Under the pieces are notes generated by a model. The model made no database searches, was not told where the DNA came from, and worked only from the letters and a program-made list of their open reading frames with translations. From assembly GCF_016009175.1 (NCBI RefSeq), contig NZ_JADUCM010000021.1:1-64000 (forward strand): DNA of 64,000 nt, given 5' to 3'. The position numbers and the translations under genes are program-made. The stretch comes from Pseudomonas alkylphenolica (GTDB taxonomy: Bacteria; Pseudomonadota; Gammaproteobacteria; Pseudomonadales; Pseudomonadaceae). Shown here in pieces: positions 8,817 through 17,272 of this stretch (positions are counted from its first letter, which is position 1; each line of letters begins with the position of its first letter).

Positions 8817-9416
8817 TCAGCGCACATGATTACGCGCATAGGTCTCCTGCCCCATGGCACTGATCTGCCCTTCGATCAGTGCATCGAAAGGCTTTAGCAA
8901 CGCATTGAAGCAAGTGGGTGCCTCCAGCACATTCAACGCCTGCACCACCGCCTCCAGGGTCGACAGCGCGCCTTCGGCCGGCGCCTTGCGCAAGCGGTAG
9001 CGCGAAGCGTGGACCTCGGCCAGAGTAACCCTTGGCAACGCCGCCAGCGCCGGATTCAGGTGCAGCAGCTTGCTTGCCTTGCGCCAGGTGCCATCGGGTA
9101 CCACCAACTGCCACGGATGCTCATCGCTCTCCTCGGCATAGGGCGTCAACGGCTCTGCGCCCTCACCCGGGAACAGCAAGGCGCTGCGATAGCCCGGCAC
9201 CACCAGCAGGTCTTCCAGGTCTTCAAACACTTCGCCAACCCGCAACTGGGCGTTGCTCAAGCCGAGGGCGGCCAGTTTTGCGGTATTGAGGGCGTGGCGG
9301 ACTTCAGAGGGATGCTGCAACAACAATACCCGGGTACGGCTGTTCAACAACGGGATCAGCGGGCATAGGCAATGAGCTTGAGGGCGCAGGCAGCGCTCGC
9401 ACTGGATTCTGGACAT
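8817..9416 (-). CDS. DTW-domain protein, probable tRNA-uridine aminocarboxypropyltransferase
   Basis: 199 residues from the ATG at 9416, which has AGGAG eight bases upstream; the frame stays open further upstream but that part looks like antisense shadow. The N-terminus carries a CxxC...CxC cluster (C6, C9, C16, C18) typical of this family, and the name-giving motif appears as PDGTWRKASKL. DTW proteins such as E. coli TapT transfer an aminocarboxypropyl group from S-adenosylmethionine to a tRNA uridine (acp3U). The exact tRNA substrate here is not shown by the sequence. Confidence 0.85.
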   Translation of the reverse strand: MSRIQCERCLRPQAHCLCPLIPLLNSRTRVLLLQHPSEVRHALNTAKLAALGLSNAQLRVGEVFEDLEDLLVVPGYRSALLFPGEGAEPLTPYAEESDEHPWQLVVPDGTWRKASKLLHLNPALAALPRVTLAEVHASRYRLRKAPAEGALSTLEAVVQALNVLEAPTCFNALLKPFDALIEGQISAMGQETYARNHVR

Positions 9417-9457
9417 CGGGTTCTCCTGAGCGTGCAAAGTGTGCCACACCCGCCCCG

Positions 9458-9480
9458 AAAAAAGCCCACTTCCCTGTGGG
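9458..9480 (-). terminator. Rho-independent terminator of the aer-like gene
   Basis: On the minus strand a CCCAC / GTGGG stem with a six-base loop is followed after one C by six T's, ending about 16 bp past the aer-like stop codon. Confidence 0.7.
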
Positions 9481-9495
9481 AGAAGACCAAAGGAT

Positions 9496-11061
9496 TCAAC
9501 GGTTGAAACGTTCAGCCAGGCTGTACAGGTAGTCGGCCATGCGCTCCAGGTCCTGGCTGATTTCAGCGCCCTGCTTGGCCTGCCCGGCGCTGTGATCGCA
9601 CAGCTGGGCGATGCGGGTGATCTGCTGGTTGATGTCTTCGGCAACATGACTCTGCTGCTCGGAGGCCGTGGCCATCTGTTGACTCATGCCGGTGATGCGA
9701 CTGACCGCCTGGGTGATTCCCACCAGTGCCGACTGTACGGCCTCGACCCGTTGCACGCTGTCCCGGGAAATCTGCTCGCCTTTGCTGGCCGTCGATACCG
9801 CCCGCTGTGCACCGTCACGTAACGAGGCAATGATCTGGTGAATCTCTTCGGTGGAGGTGCGCGTGCGTTGCGCCAGCGAGCGCACCTCGTCGGCGACCAC
9901 CGCAAAGCCACGCCCCTGCTCGCCTGCCCGTGCCGCTTCGATCGCAGCATTGAGCGCCAGCAGGTTGGTCTGCTCGGCAATCGAGGTGATCACATCGACC
10001 ACGCTGCCGATGGACTGAGTCTGCTCCGCCAGGGCATTGACCGCCTGACCTATGTCGTTGACCGCTTCACTCATGCTGCCCATCGCGCGCAGGCTTTGCT
10101 GGGCCAGATCACTGCCCTGCTGCGCCAGTTGATCAGCATCGGCCGCCGCCGTGGCGGTGCTTTGCACGTTATGGGTAACTTCCTGAATGGTCGCCGCCAT
10201 CTGCGCAATCGCCGTGGCCGATTGATCGGTCTCACTGCGCTGGCGGTCGAGCATTTGTGCCTGCGCGCCGGAAAGGTCCGACGATTGCGCCGCGCGCGCC
10301 TTCACCCCGACGCCAGCATCCACCAGCCGGGTCAGCGCCGTCTGTAACCGTGCTTCCTCGCTGATGATGGCCAGGTCCAGCTGCCCTTGCAGGCCCTTGT
10401 TGGCACTGTAGGTCAGGGCGACCAGCGCACTGGTAAAGGCTTTCGGGTGTTCGGCCAGGGTGCGCTTGATCACCCGGTTCTGCCGCGACTCGATCAGGTA
10501 CCAGGCACTGAGCAGGCTGGCCATGAGCACGCCAAGCGCCGCGTATTGCGGCAACCACAGGTAAGCGGTTGCCGACAGCAATCCCGCACCGAGCAACGGC
10601 CAGCCATGCTCAAGCACTTCGCCCAGGCGTGCCGCCCAGGGCACTGCTGCCCGGCCCTGGCGTAACCGCGCGTACAGCGCCGAGGCGCGGCGGATCTGCT
10701 CGCGGGTCGGCACCGAGCGCACCGACTCGTAACCGCTGATCTGGCCGTTTTCATAAATGGCCGTGACATAGGCGCTGACCCAGTAGCAGTCACCGTTCTT
10801 CGCCCGGTTCTTGACCACGCCCATCCAGGGTTTACCTTGCTTGATGGTCTCCCACATGTGCGCAAACACCACTGCGGGCATGTCCGGATGACGCACCAGG
10901 TTGTGCGGTTGGCCCAGCAGTTCGTCGTAGGTAAAGCCGCTGATCGCCACGAAGGCGTCGTTGCAGTAAGTGATGCGGCTGTTGAGGTCGGTGGTGGAAA
11001 TCAGGCGCTGTTCGTTGGGAAAGGTTCTTTCGTGCTCAGTGACGGGCAAATTCATGCGCAT
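9496..11061 (-). CDS. aer: Aer-type PAS methyl-accepting energy-taxis receptor
   Basis: 521 residues when started at the ATG at 11061 (MRMNLPVTEHERTFP), which has GGGAA upstream; an in-frame TTG/ATG start 13-14 codons earlier lacks a ribosome site. An N-terminal PAS domain (~residues 10-115; 'ITYCNDAFVAISGFTYDELL') is of the FAD-binding Aer type. Two hydrophobic segments (~160-200) anchor it, and the C-terminus (~290-500) is the MCP signalling hairpin with the conserved EQTNLLALNAAIEAARAGE tip. It should report redox or oxygen status to CheA/CheW. Its place beside the LysR/gbuA block matches KT2440 aer-3 (PP_4521) from memory. Confidence 0.9.
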   Translation of the reverse strand: MRMNLPVTEHERTFPNEQRLISTTDLNSRITYCNDAFVAISGFTYDELLGQPHNLVRHPDMPAVVFAHMWETIKQGKPWMGVVKNRAKNGDCYWVSAYVTAIYENGQISGYESVRSVPTREQIRRASALYARLRQGRAAVPWAARLGEVLEHGWPLLGAGLLSATAYLWLPQYAALGVLMASLLSAWYLIESRQNRVIKRTLAEHPKAFTSALVALTYSANKGLQGQLDLAIISEEARLQTALTRLVDAGVGVKARAAQSSDLSGAQAQMLDRQRSETDQSATAIAQMAATIQEVTHNVQSTATAAADADQLAQQGSDLAQQSLRAMGSMSEAVNDIGQAVNALAEQTQSIGSVVDVITSIAEQTNLLALNAAIEAARAGEQGRGFAVVADEVRSLAQRTRTSTEEIHQIIASLRDGAQRAVSTASKGEQISRDSVQRVEAVQSALVGITQAVSRITGMSQQMATASEQQSHVAEDINQQITRIAQLCDHSAGQAKQGAEISQDLERMADYLYSLAERFNR

Positions 11062-11197
11062 CTGGGCGTTCCCTGCTTGGAAGATGAGGGGGAATTTCAT
11101 CAAGGCAAATACAGGTTTAGCAGAGCATTTACGGGGAGGTGACCGGATTTTCAGGAATTTTCAGGGCGTTATGAAAATGTTTCAGGGCACGCCCCGT

Positions 11198-12091
11198 TCA
11201 GGCCGGCGTCAGTTGCGCCTTGAGCAAGTCGCGGAAGGTCTGGATCAAGGGTTCGCGGCTGCGTCCACGGCGAATGATCATCGAGAACGGCGCCTGGTAA
11301 CCGAAGGTTGCCGGTGACAGCACCCGCAAGTCGCCCTTGTCGGCCCACGCCTGGGCGTAGTGTTCCGGCAGGTAGCCGATGTAGGCACCCGACAACACCA
11401 GGATCAGCTGTGCCTCCATACTCTCCACGGTTGCCGCACTGTGCTTGAAGCCATGCCGGGCCAGCTCCGCCTGGCTCCAGTAGCCGCGCCCGACCATGCG
11501 CTGCTGAGTGATGACCTGCTCGGGAATGCGCCGCTCGTTGTACAGCGGGTGACGGTTGCTGCAATACAGCCAGTGCTGCTCACGGTACAGCGGCTGATAG
11601 ACCAGGCCGCTCATGCGCGTCGAGAACGCGCCGATGGCCAGATCCAGACGGTTGTCCTGGACGCCCAGTTGCAACTCATAGGGGCTGGAGACCGACAGGT
11701 GCAGGTGCACCGCCGGGTGTTCCTGGCTGTAGGCGCCAATGGCCTCGGCCAGTGGCAACGCCCGGTCGCCGACGGTCGAGTCGATCACACCCAGGTTCAA
11801 CGTGCCGCGCAATTCCCCCTTGAGGGCGGCGGCGTACTGCTCGAATCCATCCATTTCCGCCAGCAGGCGCAGGGTCTCCTGGTGGAACAGCTCGCCTTTG
11901 CTGGTCAGGCTGAACCCGCCCCGGCCACGGTGGCACAGCACGATACCCAGGGCGGCCTCAAGCTGGCTCATGTAGGTACTGATCGCCGAGGTCGACAGGT
12001 TCAGTTCGCGCTGGGCGTTGGCAAAGCCCTGGTGGCGCACGACGCTGACGAAGATGCGCAGGAGTTTCAGGTCAGGCAGTGCAGAGGCCAT
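11198..12091 (-). CDS. gbuR: LysR-type regulator, probable GbuR (guanidinobutyrate pathway)
   Basis: 297 residues. The N-terminal winged helix (residues ~6-65, 'GFANAQRELNLSTSAISTYMSQLEAALG') is followed by a two-lobed effector domain. It is divergent from gbuA, with an imperfect palindrome at 12147-12170 in the gap. P. aeruginosa GbuR is a LysR-type activator of gbuA responding to 4-guanidinobutyrate, so orthology is the simple reading. The ribosome site is weak. The assignment rests on family and position, not on a ligand-specific motif. Confidence 0.78.
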   Translation of the reverse strand: MASALPDLKLLRIFVSVVRHQGFANAQRELNLSTSAISTYMSQLEAALGIVLCHRGRGGFSLTSKGELFHQETLRLLAEMDGFEQYAAALKGELRGTLNLGVIDSTVGDRALPLAEAIGAYSQEHPAVHLHLSVSSPYELQLGVQDNRLDLAIGAFSTRMSGLVYQPLYREQHWLYCSNRHPLYNERRIPEQVITQQRMVGRGYWSQAELARHGFKHSAATVESMEAQLILVLSGAYIGYLPEHYAQAWADKGDLRVLSPATFGYQAPFSMIIRRGRSREPLIQTFRDLLKAQLTPA

Positions 12092-12146
12092 GAAAGTGAG
12101 GGTCCGGAAGGCAGCAGATGGGAAAAGTCTAACCAGATTCCACGCA

Positions 12147-12170
12147 TTAGTTTAGAAAAAACTGAACTAA
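12147..12170. promoter_or_regulatory. Candidate GbuR operator (interrupted palindrome)
   Basis: TTAGTTTAG - six A's - CTGAACTAA: two 9-bp arms with a single mismatch. It is 56 bp upstream of the LysR start and about 145 bp upstream of gbuA, the usual place for the recognition site of an autoregulated divergent LysR activator. Confidence 0.5.
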
Positions 12171-12314
12171 GTATTTGCGTGTAGCGATTCCTCTCCACCA
12201 CTACCTTTTGCAAACTCTGCCGCAATGCACCTGCTCGCCAGCGTTTCGGGAGTGATCCCCGCCCGGCCAGACAGGTTCAAACAACTAAAACAATCGAATC
12301 GATGAGGCCCGACC

Positions 12315-13265
12315 GTGGACAAGATTCTGCACCAACCACTGGGCGGCAACGAAATGCCGCGTTTCGGCGGCATCGCCACCATGCTTCGCCTGCCTCACCT
12401 GCAAAGCGCCGAAGGCCTTGATGCCGCATTCATCGGCATCCCTCTGGACATCGGTACCTCCCTGCGTTCCGGCACCCGTTTCGGCCCGCGCCAGATCCGC
12501 GCCGAATCGGTGATGATCCGCCCGTACAACATGGCCACCGGCGCTGCGCCCTTCGATTCGCTGTCGGTCGCCGATATCGGTGACGTGGCGATCAACACCT
12601 TCAACCTGCTTGATGCTGTGCGGATCATCGAAGAAGCCTACGACGAAATCCTTGAACACAACGTCATCCCGATGACCATGGGCGGTGACCACACCATCAC
12701 CCTGCCGATCCTGCGTGCAATCCACAAAAAGCACGGCAAGGTAGGCCTGGTACACATCGACGCCCACGCCGACGTCAACGATCACATGTTCGGCGAGAAA
12801 ATCGCCCACGGCACGACCTTCCGCCGCGCGGTGGAAGAAGGCCTGCTGGACTGCGACCGCGTGGTACAGATCGGTCTGCGCGCCCAGGGCTACACCGCCG
12901 AAGACTTCAACTGGAGCCGCAAGCAGGGCTTCCGTGTGGTCCAGGCCGAAGAGTGCTGGCACAAATCCCTGGAACCGCTGATGGCCGAAGTCCGCGAAAA
13001 AGTCGGCGGCGGCCCGGTGTACCTGAGCTTCGACATCGACGGCATCGACCCTGCCTGGGCGCCAGGCACCGGCACCCCGGAAATCGGTGGCCTGACCACC
13101 ATCCAGGCGATGGAAATCATTCGTGGCTGCCAGGGTCTGGACCTGATCGGCTGCGACCTGGTGGAAGTCTCCCCACCTTACGACACCACCGGCAACACCT
13201 CGTTGCTGGGTGCCAACCTGCTTTACGAAATGCTCTGTGCCCTGCCCGGCGTCGTACGCCGCTGA
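12315..13265 (+). CDS. gbuA: 4-guanidinobutyrase (ureohydrolase)
   Basis: 316 residues from a GTG start with GATGAGG just upstream. It belongs to the arginase/agmatinase fold with all manganese ligands visible: H126 in GGDHT, D149/H151/D153 in IDAHAD, D240 and D242 in SFDIDGIDP. The N-terminal sequence MDKILHQPLGGNEMPRFGG and overall sequence closely match what I recall of P. aeruginosa GbuA, which hydrolyses 4-guanidinobutyrate to 4-aminobutyrate and urea in the arginine dehydrogenase/transaminase route. Agmatinase or guanidinopropionase is the alternative, but the LysR neighbour favours GbuA. Confidence 0.9.
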   Translation: MDKILHQPLGGNEMPRFGGIATMLRLPHLQSAEGLDAAFIGIPLDIGTSLRSGTRFGPRQIRAESVMIRPYNMATGAAPFDSLSVADIGDVAINTFNLLDAVRIIEEAYDEILEHNVIPMTMGGDHTITLPILRAIHKKHGKVGLVHIDAHADVNDHMFGEKIAHGTTFRRAVEEGLLDCDRVVQIGLRAQGYTAEDFNWSRKQGFRVVQAEECWHKSLEPLMAEVREKVGGGPVYLSFDIDGIDPAWAPGTGTPEIGGLTTIQAMEIIRGCQGLDLIGCDLVEVSPPYDTTGNTSLLGANLLYEMLCALPGVVRR

Positions 13266-13407
13266 CAGGCAACACCAGGAGCTGCAACGGGCAGGAGCCA
13301 TGACAGCCGGGTCGTACCAGCGACCCGCTTAGTAGACGAATGACCGGCGCCGGGCTTGCCTGGCGTCAGGATCGCTCTCACCATAAAAAAGATAATCGGA
13401 GACACCC

Positions 13408-14787
13408 ATGGCCTTAGACTTGTTCGTTGTTCTGATCTATGCGGCCGGCATGCTCGCGCTGGGCTGGTACGGCATGCGCCGGGCGAAAACCCACGAAGAT
13501 TACCTGGTAGCCGGACGCAACCTGGGCCCAAGCCTGTACATGGGCACCATGGCAGCCACGGTACTGGGCGGCGCTTCGACCGTTGGTACGGTAAAACTGG
13601 GCTACGTTCACGGTATCTCGGGCTTCTGGCTGTGCGCGGCCCTGGGCCTGGGCATCATCGCCCTGAACCTGTTCCTGGCCAAACCGCTGCTGCGCCTGAA
13701 GATCTTCACCGTGACGCAAGTGCTGGAACAGCGCTACAACCCCATGGCCCGTCAGGCCAGCGCCGTGATCATGCTCGCCTATGCGCTGATGATCGCCGTG
13801 ACCTCGACCCTGGCGATGGGCACCGTCCTGCAAGTGCTGTTCGAAATCCCGTTCTGGGCTGCGATCCTGCTCGGCGGTGGTGTCGTCGTGGTGTATTCCA
13901 CCGTCGGCGGCATGTGGTCCCTGACCCTGACCGATATCGTCCAGTTCGTGATCAAGACCGTCGGCCTGATGTTTGTCCTGTTGCCTATCTGCCTGTACCG
14001 CGTGGGCGGCTGGGACGAGTTGGTGGCCAAGCTGCCAGCGTCCAGCTTCAGCTTCACCACCATTGGCTGGGACACCATCATCACCTACTTCCTGATCTAC
14101 TTCTTCGGCATCCTGATTGGTCAGGATATCTGGCAGCGGGTTTTCACCGCGCGGGACGAAAAAGTCGCTCAGCGTGCCGGTACTACTGCCGGTATCTACT
14201 GCGTGATCTACGGTCTGGTGTGTGCGGTGATCGGTATGGCAGCCCACGTGCTGCTGCCGGATCTGGGCAACGCCAACAACGCGTTTGCCGCCATCGTCAA
14301 ATCCGCCCTGCCTGACGGCATCCGCGGTCTGGTGATTGCTGCTGCACTGGCAGCGATGATGTCGACGGCCAGTGCTGGCCTGCTGGCAGCATCCACCGTA
14401 CTCACCGAAGACCTGCTGCCCAAGCTGCGTGGCGGCAAGCAGTCGAGCCTGGGCATCAACCGCCTGTTCACTCTGCTGACCGGTATTGCCGTACTGGGTA
14501 TCGCCCTGGTGGTTGAGGATGTGATCAGCGCCCTGACCCTGGCCTACAACCTGTTGGTTGGCGGCATGCTGGTACCGCTGATCGGTGCGATCTACTGGAA
14601 GCGTGCGACCACTGCCGGTGCTATCACCAGCATGACCCTGGGCTTTATCACTGCCCTGGCGTTCATGATCAAGGATGGGATGGATGCCAATACGCCGATC
14701 TACTACAGCCTGGCGATCGCGCTGGTGAGCTTCGTGGTAGTGAGCTTGATGTCCCGCCGTCAGGCGGCTGCAACAAACCTGGCCTGA
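13408..14787 (+). CDS. Sodium:solute symporter, probable guanidino-compound uptake
   Basis: 459 residues, about 13 hydrophobic helices, SSS-family pattern (MALDLFVVLIYAAGMLALGWYG...DYLVAGRNLG, later GILIGQDIWQRVF and AALAAMMSTASAGLLAASTVL). GGAG precedes the ATG, and it follows gbuA by 142 bp in the same direction. The neighbouring guanidinobutyrase suggests the substrate is 4-guanidinobutyrate or a related compound; this is inference from position. P. aeruginosa also has symporter genes near gbuA and beside gpuA. Confidence 0.88.
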   Translation: MALDLFVVLIYAAGMLALGWYGMRRAKTHEDYLVAGRNLGPSLYMGTMAATVLGGASTVGTVKLGYVHGISGFWLCAALGLGIIALNLFLAKPLLRLKIFTVTQVLEQRYNPMARQASAVIMLAYALMIAVTSTLAMGTVLQVLFEIPFWAAILLGGGVVVVYSTVGGMWSLTLTDIVQFVIKTVGLMFVLLPICLYRVGGWDELVAKLPASSFSFTTIGWDTIITYFLIYFFGILIGQDIWQRVFTARDEKVAQRAGTTAGIYCVIYGLVCAVIGMAAHVLLPDLGNANNAFAAIVKSALPDGIRGLVIAAALAAMMSTASAGLLAASTVLTEDLLPKLRGGKQSSLGINRLFTLLTGIAVLGIALVVEDVISALTLAYNLLVGGMLVPLIGAIYWKRATTAGAITSMTLGFITALAFMIKDGMDANTPIYYSLAIALVSFVVVSLMSRRQAAATNLA

Positions 14788-14801
14788 TTCAAGCCTGTGG
14801 T

Positions 14802-14830
14802 GGCCGTCGCATCAACCTGATGCGGCGGCC
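14802..14830. terminator. Strong hairpin between convergent symporter and PA1414-like ORF
   Basis: Arms of 13 bp (GGCCGTCGCATCA / TGATGCGGCGGCC) with one wobble pair and a three-base loop. It lies 14 bp after the symporter stop and 13 bp after the PA1414-like stop. There is no T-run on either side, so it may act as a transcript-end stabiliser rather than a classical terminator. Confidence 0.55.
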
Positions 14831-14842
14831 CGGGCCGGGCGC

Positions 14843-14968
14843 CTAGCGACGTGGCTGGCGCTTGCGCTGCTCCTCATCGGTAGGGATTGGCACCGGCTGC
14901 AATGGCGGTGGAATCAAGCCCAGGGCCGCAGCCAGGTCGTGAAGCCAGTTGAACAGATTGTTTCTCAT
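14843..14968 (-). CDS. PA1414-family small protein, 41 aa
   Basis: MRNNLFNWLHDLAAALGLIP then PPLQPVPIPTDEEQRKRQPRR: an amphipathic helix, a proline-rich stretch and a basic tail. AAGGGGGTG lies just upstream of the ATG. The sequence resembles the PA1414 family of short Pseudomonas proteins. A perfect Anr/FNR box at 15082-15095 faces it from about 115 bp upstream, leaving room for a leader of some 80 nt. From memory, the P. aeruginosa PA1414 locus is strongly induced at low oxygen and yields the small RNA SicX. Function of the peptide is unknown. Confidence 0.75.
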   Translation of the reverse strand: MRNNLFNWLHDLAAALGLIPPPLQPVPIPTDEEQRKRQPRR

Positions 14969-15081
14969 AACACCCCCTTACGGGTCAGCCTGCACGGCGA
15001 TTCAATCCTGCGATGCTTCATACAGATCATAGCCCTATGTCCTGCGTTGCGCATGCTCTAGGACTACAAGTTGGGTCAAGT

Positions 15082-15095
15082 TTGATCTTAATCAA
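15082..15095 (-). promoter_or_regulatory. Perfect Anr/FNR box upstream of the PA1414-like ORF
   Basis: TTGAT-N4-ATCAA with no mismatch, overlapping the stop codon (15092-15094) of the upstream LysR gene. If centred at -41.5 the transcript would start near 15047, about 80 nt before the PA1414-like start codon. A TAGAGC sequence at the expected -10 position is a mediocre match. Confidence 0.72.
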
Positions 15096-15985
15096 GCCCT
15101 GACCGCCACTTGCGCCGCCTCGGCAACTGTTTCCCCTTGTTGCAGATCGATCCAGGCACTCAGGTTCGCGCCGCGCATGCCTTTGCGCCACATCAGCCAG
15201 GTCGTCGCCAGATCGAACGGTGACTGTAAGCGGTGTGCCGCCACCCGCTCTCGTCCGGGCAAGCTGTCGAGCATCGATTGGGCCATCAGGGCCACCCCCG
15301 ATCCGGCAATCACACAGGCCAGCATGCTTGGATAAGACTCGATCTCCATGACCCGCCCCATCGCGGCATGGTCCTGCGCATACCAGGCTTCCAGGCGCAT
15401 GCGGTAGGCACACCCCTGACGAAAGGTGAACACCGCACGCCCCGCCACATCCCGGGCGCTGTGTACCGGGGGATGATCGGGCTCGGTAATCAGCACCAGC
15501 GTTTCATCGCACAGCGGCACCCCGTCCAGCCCGGCCAATGCCAGCGGACCATCCACCAGGGCGGCGTCCAGACGACCGCTGAGCAGGCCTTCAAGCAGTT
15601 CGCCACTGGGTGCCGGCAGTACCTGCAGGTTCACTGCCGGGTAGGTCTTGTGGTAGCGCGCCAGCAGCGCCGGCAGGTGGATCGCCGCCGTGCTGTACAT
15701 GGTGCCCAGGGCAAAATCGCCCGCCGGTTGCCCGCCTTGCACGGCGGCCACGGCTTCATCGCGCAGCGCCAGCATGCGCCCGGCGTAATCGAGCAGAACC
15801 TTGCCCGCCGGTGACAATTGCAAGCGCTGGCGCTCACGGCGAAACAGTTCAACACCCAATTGCTCTTCAAGCTGGCGCAGGCGTGTGGACAGGTTCGAAG
15901 GCACCCGGTGCATGCGTTCAGCCGCCCGGGTTATCGACCCTGCCTCGGCGACCGCCTGAAAGATGCGTAATTGGCTGAGCTCCAC
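15092..15985 (-). CDS. LysR-type transcriptional regulator
   Basis: 297 residues from a GTG at 15985 (VELSQLRIFQAVAEAGSITRAAE) with GGAG nine bases upstream; an ATG 11 codons earlier is in frame but its peptide does not look like a LysR N-terminus. Helix-turn-helix at residues ~18-40, effector domain ~90-290 (GTMYSTAAIHLPALLARYHKTYP). Divergent from the MFS transporter at 16091, its likely target. A TTCA-N7-TGAA half-palindrome at 16024-16038 lies in the gap. It resembles the PA1413 type of P. aeruginosa. The effector is unknown. Confidence 0.88.
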   Translation of the reverse strand: MELSQLRIFQAVAEAGSITRAAERMHRVPSNLSTRLRQLEEQLGVELFRRERQRLQLSPAGKVLLDYAGRMLALRDEAVAAVQGGQPAGDFALGTMYSTAAIHLPALLARYHKTYPAVNLQVLPAPSGELLEGLLSGRLDAALVDGPLALAGLDGVPLCDETLVLITEPDHPPVHSARDVAGRAVFTFRQGCAYRMRLEAWYAQDHAAMGRVMEIESYPSMLACVIAGSGVALMAQSMLDSLPGRERVAAHRLQSPFDLATTWLMWRKGMRGANLSAWIDLQQGETVAEAAQVAVRA

Positions 15986-16090
15986 GAGACATTCTCCAGA
16001 ACAGAACAAGTTCCTCATAATTATTCAATTTTACTGAAAGTCAATCCTTCGTAGCCTGACGGTCATCGATCCCGCTTGAGGAACCTGAGC

Positions 16091-17272
16091 ATGTCACCGT
16101 TCATTCGCCTGCTCGCCTGCGCTGTGGCACTGATGATGGCCATGGGCATCGGCCGCTTCGCCCTCACCCCGCAGCTGCCGCACCTGATCGGCGAAGGCCA
16201 GGTCAGCCTGACCGCCGCCGGCCTGATCGCCGCCGCCAACTACCTGGGTTACCTGCTCGGCGCGCTGGACGCCATGCTCGCCCGCCGCCCAGGCCAGGTC
16301 AGCGCCCGGCTGCACGGCGGCTTGTGGTTGTGTGTATTGCTTACCCTGGCCTCGGTCTGGGCCAGCGGCTTCTGGAGCCACCTGCTGCTGCGCTTCGGTA
16401 CCGGCGTGGCCAGCGCCTGGGTGCTGGTCATGCTCACCAGCCTCAGTCAGCACGTGGCGGCGGCGAACAACCTGCCAAAGCCCGGTGCCCTGGTGTTTGC
16501 CGGGCCTGGCGTGGGCATCATGCTGACGGGACTGCTGGCGCTGTTCGCCAACCTTTATGGCCTGGGCTCCGCCTCACTGTGGCTGGTCTATGCCGGCACC
16601 GCGTTGCTTATGTTGCTGGCGGTGCTGCCCTTTCTACCGCGCCCGCACCCCGCAGCGCCTGCCACGGCCGCACTGCCCGCACAGCCGCCGACCCGGGGAA
16701 TCGCCCGCCTGGGCCTGATTTATGCGCTGTACGGTATCGGTTACATCATCCCGGCCACGTTCATGTCGCAGATGGCCAGCGCACGCTTCCACGGGCACTG
16801 GCTGGCAGACCTGTTCTGGCCGGGGTTTGGCCTGGCCGCAGCACTGGGGTTGGTCGCGGCCAGCTATCGCCGCCCGCACTGGGGTACTACGGCGCGCTGG
16901 TTGATGGTGACGTTGTGGTTGCAAGCCGCCGGTGTGTTCGCCTGCCTGTTGGGCGACGGCCCGGGCCTGGTGCTGGGGGTGTTGCTGTGCGGTGCACCGT
17001 TCCTGGCGTGCATGCAGTTGGTGATGCAGCGCCTGCGCGAGCTGTCGCCCCACGCCTATCAGCGCAACGCGGGCTTGCTCACCGCGTGCTTTGCCGCTGG
17101 TCAGCTCAGCGGCCCGCTGCTGGCCGCGCTGAGCACCCACTTCGCCACCAGCTTGCAACCGGCGCTGGTCATTGCCGGTAGCGGTTTGCTGCTGGCCGGA
17201 GCGCTGCTCTGGCGGCCGCAGGTTAGCCCAGCAGGCTGCGCAAACGTCGGCGCACCCACTGCTCAGCGCTGA
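16091..17272 (+). CDS. MFS transporter of the YbfB/YjiJ type
   Basis: 393 residues from the ATG at 16091 (TTGAGGA upstream). About 12 hydrophobic helices with the family's opening pattern ALMMAMGIGRFALTPQLPHL and GLIAAANYLGYLLGALDA. The substrate is unknown; it probably effluxes a metabolite or drug under control of the divergent LysR regulator. Its last 50 bp overlap, in antisense, the end of the convergent DMT gene at 17223. Confidence 0.87.
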   Translation: MSPFIRLLACAVALMMAMGIGRFALTPQLPHLIGEGQVSLTAAGLIAAANYLGYLLGALDAMLARRPGQVSARLHGGLWLCVLLTLASVWASGFWSHLLLRFGTGVASAWVLVMLTSLSQHVAAANNLPKPGALVFAGPGVGIMLTGLLALFANLYGLGSASLWLVYAGTALLMLLAVLPFLPRPHPAAPATAALPAQPPTRGIARLGLIYALYGIGYIIPATFMSQMASARFHGHWLADLFWPGFGLAAALGLVAASYRRPHWGTTARWLMVTLWLQAAGVFACLLGDGPGLVLGVLLCGAPFLACMQLVMQRLRELSPHAYQRNAGLLTACFAAGQLSGPLLAALSTHFATSLQPALVIAGSGLLLAGALLWRPQVSPAGCANVGAPTAQR

